Assembly (NCBI GenBank): GCA_028290225.1
Contig: JAQGKH010000367.1
Span: 1-7,482 of the forward strand
Reading direction: 5' to 3'
From: Devosia sp.
Lineage (GTDB): Bacteria; Pseudomonadota; Alphaproteobacteria; Rhizobiales; Devosiaceae
Length of the DNA: 7,482 nucleotides
This document shows positions 1-5,178 of the stretch, piece by piece. The position numbers and the translations under genes were made by a program. How positions within the stretch are numbered: the first letter of the stretch is position 1; each line of letters opens with the position of its first letter. Under the pieces are notes generated by a model. The model had not been told where the DNA came from. It saw only the letters and a program-made list of their open reading frames with translations, and searched no databases.

Positions 1-911
1 CCGATTTCTTCCACCACATCGGCGTAAGCGGCGAGATCCAGCGTCGTGGCGATGCGCGACCATGCGGCGATGCGGGCTCCATAAGGCTGCATGACGCTAT
101 CGATGCCCAGCAGCGACACGGCGCGCAAGATGAAAGGCAGGACATTGGTATCGAGCCCGATGCCCGCGGCATTGCCGATGGCGGCGACCGCCCCGCCATA
201 TTTGACCTGCTTGAGCAGCTTGCCCAGGATCGGGCCGCCGACATTGTCGATGGCTGCGGCCCAGCGCGCCGCTTCCAGTGGCTTGTCAGGCTGGGCGAGG
301 AATTCGTCGCGCGGCAGGATGCTCGTGGCGCCAAGTGCCTTGAGGCTGTCGCCGTGTTCGGGACGGCCGGACAGCGCCACAGCCTGGTAGCCGAGCTTGC
401 CGAGCAGCGAGAGCGCCACCGTGCCGACTCCGCCAGCAGCGCCGGTGACCAGCACTTCGCCCGCTTCGGGGGTGAGACCCGCCGCTTCCAGGCGGTTGAT
501 GGCCAGCATGGCGGTGAGCCCGGCGGTGCCCACGATCATGGCCTGCCGGGTGGAAAGGCCTTGCGGCAAGGGCACTAGCCAATCGGCGTTGACGCGGGCG
601 CGCTGAGCATAACCGCCCCACTGGGCTTCCCCGACGCGCCAGCCGGTCAGGACCACCTGGTCGCCAGCCTGGTAGCGCCCGTCGGCGCTATCGCGCACGG
701 TGCCCGCGAAATCGATGCCGGCCACATGGGGGTAGTTGCGCACGAGGCCCCCTGCCCCGGTCAGGCACAGCCCGTCCTTGTAGTTGAGCCCGGCCCAGTC
801 GACATCCACCGTCACATTGCCTTGTGGCAGGCGATCATCGGACAGGGTCTGGAGGCTGGAGGAAACCTTGCCATCAGCGCTGCGATCGGTGACGAGGGCC
901 TGAAAACTCAT
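1..911 (-). CDS. acuI: Acrylyl-CoA reductase-like quinone oxidoreductase (AcuI/YhdH family), 3' end beyond window
   Basis: Zinc-independent medium-chain reductase. Characterised AcuI enzymes use NADPH to reduce acryloyl-CoA to propionyl-CoA in the cytoplasm, as in DMSP/acrylate or 3-hydroxypropionate metabolism. I read 303 codons from the ATG at 911 down to base 3; the family is about 325-330 residues, so only the last ~25 are missing. The start is fixed by AAGGA eight bases upstream; the only nearby alternative ATG (919) meets a stop within four codons. Visible family marks: N-terminal MSFQALV; substrate-domain segment DWAGLNYKDGL (about 36-47); AGIDFAGTV (64-71); LTGWRVGE (88-95) followed by QWGGYAQ; the Rossmann nucleotide motif VTGAAGGVGTVA (155-166); then IDNVGG and YGGAVAAIGNAAG. 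The zinc-binding Cys/His set of alcohol dehydrogenases is absent, as expected. Family assignment is strong; acryloyl-CoA as the in vivo substrate is inferred, since YhdH-type proteins are also annotated only as quinone oxidoreductases. Confidence 0.9.
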   Translation of the reverse strand, partial: MSFQALVTDRSADGKVSSSLQTLSDDRLPQGNVTVDVDWAGLNYKDGLCLTGAGGLVRNYPHVAGIDFAGTVRDSADGRYQAGDQVVLTGWRVGEAQWGGYAQRARVNADWLVPLPQGLSTRQAMIVGTAGLTAMLAINRLEAAGLTPEAGEVLVTGAAGGVGTVALSLLGKLGYQAVALSGRPEHGDSLKALGATSILPRDEFLAQPDKPLEAARWAAAIDNVGGPILGKLLKQVKYGGAVAAIGNAAGIGLDTNVLPFILRAVSLLGIDSVMQPYGARIAAWSRIATTLDLAAYADVVEEI

Positions 912-1230
912 GAAAACATCCTTGTTGTTCGGGGGGCGGAACAGGCGCTAGACCTTCCAGTCCTCGCCCAAGACCGGCGGCGTGCGCGGCAGCCGAACTG
1001 ACCTGAACCGCCGATCGGCCGCACTTATCCGCCATTGGTGGAAAGTAGCGACTGCATCCGCCAAGCGGGCCGCTGCACGCATTGCTGCACGAAGCACAAG
1101 TTCTTGGGCGCAGTAGACGATTGATCGCAGATCATTGGCGCGCCCGGCACAGCGGCAGGCGCCGGATCGGTGCCTCCCAACACCCGTGCCAGCAGCATTG
1201 CAACAGTTTTGCGCTTCAAGCAGCCGCCCG

Positions 1231-1257
1231 CAATATTGTCTGGCGAGGACAATAATG
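1231..1257. repeat. Inverted repeat, operator-like or hairpin
   Basis: The arms TATTGTC (1234-1240) and GACAATA (1248-1254) are perfect reverse complements around a 7-base centre, TGGCGAG. Beyond one mismatch the symmetry continues with CA (1231-1232) and TG (1256-1257). No T-tract follows on either strand, so an intrinsic terminator is unlikely. A dimeric regulator site or a small RNA hairpin fits better. It lies about 320 bases upstream of the acuI-like start and 280 upstream of the 90-residue gene, so its target is unclear. Confidence 0.45.
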
Positions 1258-1449
1258 TCGAGTGCAGTGGTGATCATCTCGGTGCACTGCGAGCCCGCGG
1301 ACCCTGTGGCTGCCCACTCAATCCGGGCTGCCCAAAGGCAACTGGCCGCGTCGGCTTAAACGCCCGCTACTGCATTGCCAGCGCAGCTGAGGGAAAAGCT
1401 AATCTAAGCGCAGAAGAATCATTGCTGCACCATGGAACGAGACGGCCTT

Positions 1450-1466
1450 CCAATGCATAGAATTGG
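1450..1466. promoter_or_regulatory. Possible promoter -10 inside a short palindrome, upstream of the 90-residue gene
   Basis: CCAAT (1450-1454) and ATTGG (1462-1466) form an inverted repeat around seven bases. On the plus strand this contains TAGAAT (1458-1463), five of six matches to TATAAT. No good -35 hexamer sits at the usual distance; the best, TGGAAC at 1433-1438, matches poorly with a 19-base spacer. If it is real, transcription would begin near 1470 and give a leader of about 70 bases before the 1538 start. A palindrome over a -10 box is a common repressor arrangement, but this is a weak call. Confidence 0.22.
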
Positions 1467-1498
1467 CGGAACGGGTCGCGTCCGTCGCCGAGTACGGG

Positions 1499-1523
1499 CC
1501 TTCCCGGGGGGAGCTTCGGAAGG
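1499..1523 (+). promoter_or_regulatory. Leader hairpin touching the Shine-Dalgarno region of the 90-residue gene
   Basis: CCTTCC (1499-1504) pairs perfectly with GGAAGG (1518-1523) across a 13-base loop. The right arm runs straight into the purine-rich GGGAGTGAGG that serves as ribosome binding site for the ATG at 1538. Formation of the stem could hide part of that site. The stem is only six base pairs, so a regulatory role is speculative. Confidence 0.3.
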
Positions 1524-1537
1524 GAGTGAGGTCTGCC

Positions 1538-1810
1538 ATGTATGTTTATGTTTTCACCGGTCGCGGTTCGGTCATGGGCTATTCGCCCGAGCTGTCGGGG
1601 ATCAATCTCCCCGAGCATTTCGGCCCGTGGGTGATGACCCGGGCGCTAACCATGGTGGCGGGTGAAACCGGGCGGCCGACCGTGGACACCGACGCCTGTC
1701 TGGGCGATATCGAGCAGTTCGGGTATCATCTGACCGAGCGAGGGATGCGGATCACCGCCAGTGAAACCGTGGTTCCGGGCACGACCCCGGTGCGGCGCAT
1801 GTCGGCTTAG
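1538..1810 (+). CDS. Conserved-looking small protein of unknown function (90 aa)
   Basis: The protein has 90 residues, starts MYVYVFTGRGSVMGY and ends with a TAG at 1808-1810. The ATG at 1538 is chosen because GGAG (1523-1526) and GAGG (1528-1531) lie at usable distances and the protein gains a compact beta-strand-like start. The frame stays open upstream to a TTG at 1463, but the extra 25 residues look non-coding. The middle has LSGINLPEHFGPWVMTRALTM, then a polar stretch with VDTDACLGDIEQFGYHLTERGMRI (about 50-73), suggesting a small alpha/beta cytoplasmic protein. There is no signal peptide, membrane segment or metal-binding cluster (one Cys only). I recall similar short uncharacterised proteins in rhizobia with MYVYVFTGRG and GPW motifs, but cannot name a family. 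The DUF4336 gene follows on the same strand after 95 bases, so co-transcription is possible but not shown. Confidence 0.72.
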   Translation: MYVYVFTGRGSVMGYSPELSGINLPEHFGPWVMTRALTMVAGETGRPTVDTDACLGDIEQFGYHLTERGMRITASETVVPGTTPVRRMSA

Positions 1811-1837
1811 CCGGCAGGCCTCACGCCTTCCCTGCTC

Positions 1838-1849
1838 CAGGTAAACCTG
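1838..1849. repeat. Short near-perfect palindrome between the 90-residue gene and the DUF4336 gene
   Basis: CAGGT (1838-1842) and ACCTG (1845-1849) are mirrored around two bases. It sits within a looser pair, GGCAGG (1813-1818) and CCTGCC (1846-1851). It lies 57 bases upstream of the DUF4336 ATG. The form suits a small dimeric DNA-binding protein better than a terminator, because no T-run follows. Such short dyads also arise by chance in GC-rich DNA. Confidence 0.25.
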
Positions 1850-1905
1850 CCACCTTCACCCCCCTGCGGCGTTGACCCCGGCTTGTTCAGCCCAGGAGGA
1901 CCCCG

Positions 1906-2640
1906 ATGGTGACCGTTGCTTACCTGCCCATCGATGAACCCAAGCCGGTCGCGCCCAATCTCTGGGTCGTGGACGGGGGGCCGATGTCGGTAGCGGGAAT
2001 GCCCATCCCCATTCGCATGACGGTGATCCGGCTGGCGGACGGGAGCCTGGTGCTCCATTCACCCACCCGGTTCAGCTTCCCGTTGCGCGCGCAGCTGGAG
2101 GCGCTGGGCCCCGTAAGGCACCTGGTGGCGCCCAACACCGCGCACTGGTCGTTCATGAAGGAGTGGCAGGGGCATTTTCCCGATGCGACCTCCTGGGTGG
2201 CGCCCACCCTCAAGGAGCGGCCCGCCGTGCAAAAGGCCGGGCTCAAGATCGATCAGGTGCTGGCCGATGGCGCCCCGGCGGCCTGGAATGGCGAAATCGA
2301 GGTGGTGGTGGTGCGCGGCCGCCCGATTGCGGAAGCGGTGCTGTTTCACCGCGCCTCGCGCAGCATGGTGCTGACCGACCTGGTGGTGAATGTGGAGCCG
2401 GAAAAGCTGCCGGGCCTGCTCAAGATCGGCGCCCGGCTGGTGGGCTCGGCCGCCCCGGGCGGCAAGGCGCCCATATATGCACGCGCAGCCTTCAAGGCGG
2501 GTGGATCGGAAGCGGCTGCCGCCGCGCAGCGCCTCGTGGCGCTCGATCCGGAGCGGGTCATCTTTGCGCATGGGCGCTGGTTCGAACAGAACGGGCGCGA
2601 ACAGCTGCAGCAGTCCCTGCGCTGGCTGCTCCCGGCCTGA
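1906..2640 (+). CDS. DUF4336 domain protein, metallo-beta-lactamase-like fold (244 aa)
   Basis: The 244-residue protein has a strong AGGAGGA Shine-Dalgarno at 1894-1900, five bases from the ATG. Segments follow the DUF4336 pattern: NLWVVDGG (18-25), a basic hydrophobic strand to SLVLHSPT (47-54), VRHLVAPNTAHW (70-81, the characteristic PN..H element with H80), FPDATSWVAP (91-100), a variable middle, FHRASRSMVLTDLVVN (147-162, with H148 and D158) and VIFAHGRWF (218-226, with H222). The family resembles metallo-beta-lactamase hydrolases in its strand order, but the classic HxHxDH motif is absent here, so metal-dependent hydrolysis cannot be assumed. Its function is unknown. No signal peptide or membrane helix is visible, so it should be cytoplasmic. 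Its stop is nine bases from the end of the convergent Crp-type gene. Confidence 0.85.
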   Translation: MVTVAYLPIDEPKPVAPNLWVVDGGPMSVAGMPIPIRMTVIRLADGSLVLHSPTRFSFPLRAQLEALGPVRHLVAPNTAHWSFMKEWQGHFPDATSWVAPTLKERPAVQKAGLKIDQVLADGAPAAWNGEIEVVVVRGRPIAEAVLFHRASRSMVLTDLVVNVEPEKLPGLLKIGARLVGSAAPGGKAPIYARAAFKAGGSEAAAAAQRLVALDPERVIFAHGRWFEQNGREQLQQSLRWLLPA

Positions 2641-2645
2641 AGGCC
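2634..2645. terminator. Small hairpin at the convergent stops of the DUF4336 gene and the Crp-type gene
   Basis: GGCC (2634-2637), loop TGAA, and GGCC (2642-2645) form a compact GC stem that spans the DUF4336 stop codon and ends five bases before the stop of the opposing gene. Further CC/GG pairing (2632-2633 with 2648-2649) is possible with a bulge. There is no U-tract in either direction, so it is at best a weak bidirectional barrier. Confidence 0.2.
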
Positions 2646-2649
2646 CCGG

Positions 2650-3366
2650 CTAGCGCATGGCGCCGATCAGGCGCCGATATTCGGCTTCCGGCTTGCCGTA
2701 GGCATCCTGGGCAAAGCGCTCCATGGCTTCCCGATTGCGCATGGTGATGTAGCCCCGCTCGGCCGAAATGAAGCCATTGCCTTCCAGCACATGCAGCGCG
2801 GTGGTGACCGTGGGGCGGCGCACGGCCAGCATCACCGACATGAACTCGTGCGTCAGCGCCATTTCGTCGCCATCCGAGCGGTCATGGCACATCAACAGCC
2901 AGCGCGCGAGCCGCTCGTCCACGGGATGAACAGCGTTGCTCAGGGCGGTAAAGCCGGTCTGGTATTGCAGGGTCTGCACATAAAGCGCCAGCAGGTTGCG
3001 CAGGCCATGGCTTTTGGCAATGGCGTCCTGCAGGCGCGCGCGCTCGATCCGATGCCCCTGCGCATCGGCCTGGATCACGATGAAATTGATGGTGCGGTCG
3101 GAGCCCAATGCCAGCGAGGTGGGGCAAAACCCCTCCCGCCCGAAAATGCCCACTTCAGCCTGCTGCCCTTCGGGTGAAATGGCGAGAATGGAGCCGAGCC
3201 CACGATCAAGGAAATGCGCATATTCCACCGGCTGGTCCGGCTCGGCCAGAACCGTGCGCAACGGAAGATCGACGGGCTTGAGCCACGGTGCGATGATCTC
3301 GAAGTCGGCCGCTGGAAGCAGACGAAGAAGACGGTTCAAGACGACGGACTGCTGAACAACAGGCAT
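2650..3366 (-). CDS. Crp/Fnr family transcriptional regulator (238 aa)
   Basis: This cytoplasmic DNA-binding regulator has the two-domain Crp/Fnr plan. Residues about 15-120 form the cyclic-nucleotide-binding-like beta barrel, with EYAHFLDRGLGSILAISPEGQQAEVGIFGREGF at 48-80. Residues about 121-150 form the dimer helix, and 150-210 the winged helix-turn-helix: ERLARWLLMCHDR (151-163) and LTHEFMSVMLAVRRPTVTTALHVLEGNGFI (171-200), with recognition helix about 184-195. The GREGF and LARWLLM.HDR signatures are typical of a large rhizobial subgroup with no known ligand. The N-terminal cysteine cluster that holds the Fe-S centre in Fnr is absent; only C81 and C160 occur. The cAMP pocket RS motif of true Crp is not evident. 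The ATG at 3366 has AGGA about eight bases upstream. It is divergent from the dehydrogenase/DUF2243 pair across 200 bases, so control of that pair and of itself is a reasonable inference. Confidence 0.88.
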   Translation of the reverse strand: MPVVQQSVVLNRLLRLLPAADFEIIAPWLKPVDLPLRTVLAEPDQPVEYAHFLDRGLGSILAISPEGQQAEVGIFGREGFCPTSLALGSDRTINFIVIQADAQGHRIERARLQDAIAKSHGLRNLLALYVQTLQYQTGFTALSNAVHPVDERLARWLLMCHDRSDGDEMALTHEFMSVMLAVRRPTVTTALHVLEGNGFISAERGYITMRNREAMERFAQDAYGKPEAEYRRLIGAMR

Positions 3367-3509
3367 GAGCTCTTATCCTGGGGGCAAGAGCAAAAGACGA
3401 CTCTCATCCGCCCTCGCCCAAGTCAGACAGATGGTTATGTCCTGTAGCTCGATTTGACTGGCCCCATCGGGTGGGTACGCCAGCGGACAGTGGGCAGCGA
3501 TCCGGGGAG

Positions 3510-3538
3510 TTGACAGGCGTGGGCGCAAACGCGGTATT
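3510..3538 (+). promoter_or_regulatory. Candidate sigma-70-type promoter for the dehydrogenase/DUF2243 pair
   Basis: TTGACA at 3510-3515 is a perfect -35 hexamer. A 17-base spacer leads to GGTATT (3533-3538), which matches only three of six bases of TATAAT. Transcription would start near 3545, about 20 bases before the ATG at 3567, leaving just room for the GGGGGAG ribosome binding site. Weak -10 boxes are common in alphaproteobacteria. No clear TTGAT-N4-ATCAA Fnr/FixK box overlaps it. Confidence 0.4.
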
Positions 3539-3566
3539 GGGCGGAACAAGAACTTGGGGGAGCACC

Positions 3567-4313
3567 ATGAACCAAATCGATCTGCGCGAGCGTGTAGCTG
3601 TAGTAACGGGAGGCGCACAGGGGCTGGGCTTTGCCATTGCCCAGCGGCTACAGGCTTCGGGCGCACGGGTAAGCCTTTGGGACATGAACAGCGAACTGCT
3701 GGATCAGGCCAAGGCGGAACTGGGGGGCGCCCCGGCCACGGTCGCCCTCAACATTACCGACTACGATGCGGTGGCGGCAGCGGTGGCGGAGGTGGAACGC
3801 ACCATGGGCAGCCTTGATATCGTGGTGCATTCGGCGGGTATCGCCGGCAGGAACGCGCCGCTCGACGAATACGAGCTCGATGAATGGCGGCGGGTGATCG
3901 AGGTCGACCTCAATGGTGCATTCTATGTCAACCGGGCGGTGTTGCCCGGCATGAAGGCGCGCAATTACGGGCGCATCGTCAACATCGCCTCCATCGCCGG
4001 CAAGGAGGGCAATCCCAACGCCTCCGCCTATGCCGCCGCCAAGGCCGGCGTCATCGGCATGACCAAGGCGGTGGGCAAGGAAGTGGCCAAGTACAACATC
4101 GCCATCAACGCCATCACTCCGGCCACCGCCAAAACGCGCATCCTTGATGAACTCAAGCCCGAGTTCATCGATTACATGCTCAGCCGCATTCCGCGCGGCC
4201 GGTTCCTTGAAGTGGAGGAAGCGGCCAATATGGTGGCCTGGCTGGTTTCGGCGGAAAACAGCTTCACCACGGCGGCGGTGTTTGATTTGTCGGGCGGCCG
4301 GGCGACCTACTGA
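3567..4313 (+). CDS. Short-chain dehydrogenase/reductase, FabG-like (248 aa)
   Basis: Classical SDR of normal length (248 aa), cytoplasmic, and probably a tetramer like its relatives. The cofactor motif is TGGAQGLG (14-21). Asp39 at the end of the second strand (LWD) suggests NAD rather than NADP. The catalytic tetrad is N116, S142, Y155 and K159 (SAYAAAK). Two positions differ from common FabG: the NNAG motif reads HSAG (88-91), and the usual PG after strand six reads TPA (184-186). The C-terminus FDLSGGRATY is intact. The start is the ATG at 3567, seven bases behind GGGGGAG; the frame is open upstream to 3471 but that part is unlike SDR proteins. SDRs of this type occur in sugar, polyol and sugar-acid catabolism, including 2-keto-3-deoxy sugar acid 4-dehydrogenases, which I consider the closest guess. 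The substrate is not decided. It is followed after 19 bases by the DUF2243 gene. Confidence 0.9.
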   Translation: MNQIDLRERVAVVTGGAQGLGFAIAQRLQASGARVSLWDMNSELLDQAKAELGGAPATVALNITDYDAVAAAVAEVERTMGSLDIVVHSAGIAGRNAPLDEYELDEWRRVIEVDLNGAFYVNRAVLPGMKARNYGRIVNIASIAGKEGNPNASAYAAAKAGVIGMTKAVGKEVAKYNIAINAITPATAKTRILDELKPEFIDYMLSRIPRGRFLEVEEAANMVAWLVSAENSFTTAAVFDLSGGRATY

Positions 4314-4332
4314 GCCCGGGAGGGGGCTAGGC

Positions 4333-5121
4333 ATGGCTGAGGTGATGGCGGACGAAGGCAACGGCTTGGGTGGGCACCTCGGCTGGGCCGGTTTTGCCAT
4401 CGGCTTTGGCCTCGGCGGCTTTTTCGATGGCATCCTGCTGCACCAGGTGCTGCAATGGCACCATCTGCTGAGCGGGCTCGAACAGGCGCGGCAGGATTTG
4501 CGCGTGCTGGTGATGACCGATGGCCTGTTCCACGTCCTGATGTACCTCGTGACCGCCGTGGGCCTTTGGCTATTGTGGCGGTCACGGCAACACTTTGCCC
4601 AAGCGGGCGCGGACCGCATCCTGTTCGCTTTCGCGCTGCTTGGTTTTGGCGGCTGGCACCTGGTGGACGCCGTGCTGAGCCACTGGATTCTTGGCATTCA
4701 CCGCATCCGCATGGATGTGGACAATCCCTTGTTCTGGGACCTGCTTTGGGTGGGGGTGTTCGGCATCTTGCCGGTGATCGCAGGCTTGCTGCTGCGCCGC
4801 AGAGCCGGGGGCGGGCGGCGACTCACCAGTTCGCCGCTGGCGCTGGTGCTGGCAGTGGCGATCGGGGCGCCACTGGCCGCCCTGCCCCCTCCCGACCAAA
4901 GCCGTGTCATGGTGCTGTTCCGCCCTGGGGTTACGCCCGGCGAGGCCTTCAGCGCCATTCAAGAGGCCCAGGGGCGGCTGGTGTGGAGCGATCCATCGGG
5001 CCAGTTATGGGCCGTAGACCTGTCGAGCGGGGGCGACAGGGTCGCCCTTTATCGCAATGGGGCGCTGCTGGTCAGCAATGCCATCGTGCCATTGGGGTGC
5101 CTCGACTGGATGCGAGCCTAG
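4333..5121 (+). CDS. DUF2243 integral membrane protein with an extra C-terminal domain (262 aa)
   Basis: The DUF2243 domain fills residues about 14-156, starting with the hallmark GFGLGGFFDGILLHQVLQWHH (24-44). Predicted membrane helices: about 16-36, 62-82, 96-118, 133-154 and a fifth at 167-184. Arginine-rich loops after helix 2 (WRSRQ) and helix 4 (RRRAGGGRR) mark the cytoplasmic side, placing the N-terminus inside and residues 190-262 in the periplasm. Polar residues sit in or beside helices: D32, H37, H43, H44, D63, H67, H109, D112, H117. The C-terminal part (VMVLFRPGVTPGEAFSAIQ, then GRLVWSDPSGQLWAVDL and GALLVSNAIVPLGCL) looks like a small alpha/beta domain. The function of DUF2243 is unknown; from memory such genes often neighbour CtaG-type cytochrome oxidase assembly genes, but none is seen here. 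The ATG at 4333 follows GGAGGGGG; an open frame upstream to 4144 overlaps the SDR gene and is rejected. Probable operon partner of the SDR. Confidence 0.85.
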   Translation: MAEVMADEGNGLGGHLGWAGFAIGFGLGGFFDGILLHQVLQWHHLLSGLEQARQDLRVLVMTDGLFHVLMYLVTAVGLWLLWRSRQHFAQAGADRILFAFALLGFGGWHLVDAVLSHWILGIHRIRMDVDNPLFWDLLWVGVFGILPVIAGLLLRRRAGGGRRLTSSPLALVLAVAIGAPLAALPPPDQSRVMVLFRPGVTPGEAFSAIQEAQGRLVWSDPSGQLWAVDLSSGGDRVALYRNGALLVSNAIVPLGCLDWMRA

Positions 5122-5178
5122 CTGGCTATGCACGCAAATTTGGGGGCAAACTGCCGGCATCGCACCTGACGAAGCGAG

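Larger units (their letters stand above)
912..1537. other. 626-base intergenic region without a convincing gene
   Basis: This stretch separates the divergent acuI-like gene and the 90-residue gene. Open frames exist on both strands (for example 948-1277 and 1025-1252 on minus, 1135-1359 and 1170-1460 on plus). Their translations are low-complexity, rich in Arg, Ala and Cys, lack recognisable motifs, and overlap each other, so I do not call them. The base composition is visibly less GC-rich in places, notably 1380-1470, than in the flanking genes. It contains inverted repeats at 1231-1257, 1264-1290 and 1450-1466, and a leader hairpin at 1499-1523, each listed or discussed separately. It should hold the promoters of both flanking genes and could hide a small RNA or a decayed gene, but nothing in the sequence decides this. 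Confidence 0.6.

Noticed and set aside
948..1277. 109-codon frame on minus (and 1025-1252) as a possible gene in the gap
   Set aside because: Translations are Arg/Ala/Cys-rich, have no recognisable domain and no convincing ribosome binding site, and overlap open frames on the other strand.
2059..2571. 170-codon open frame on the minus strand
   Set aside because: Antisense to the DUF4336 gene, no motif, and the sense gene has a strong ribosome binding site and family motifs.
2581..2590. TTCGAA, which can hint at a tRNA T-loop
   Set aside because: It is inside the DUF4336 coding sequence and no cloverleaf can be built around it. No other tRNA-like segment was found.
3648..4697. 349-codon open frame on the minus strand
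   Set aside because: It lies opposite the SDR and DUF2243 genes, which have clear motifs. Its translation is rich in Arg, His, Pro and Gly without domains, the usual antisense shadow in GC-rich DNA.
5122..5178. Possible terminator between the convergent DUF2243 and kinase genes
   Set aside because: Only a four-base TTTG/CAAA stem and a CAAATTTG palindrome can be drawn, with no GC-rich stem plus U-tract.
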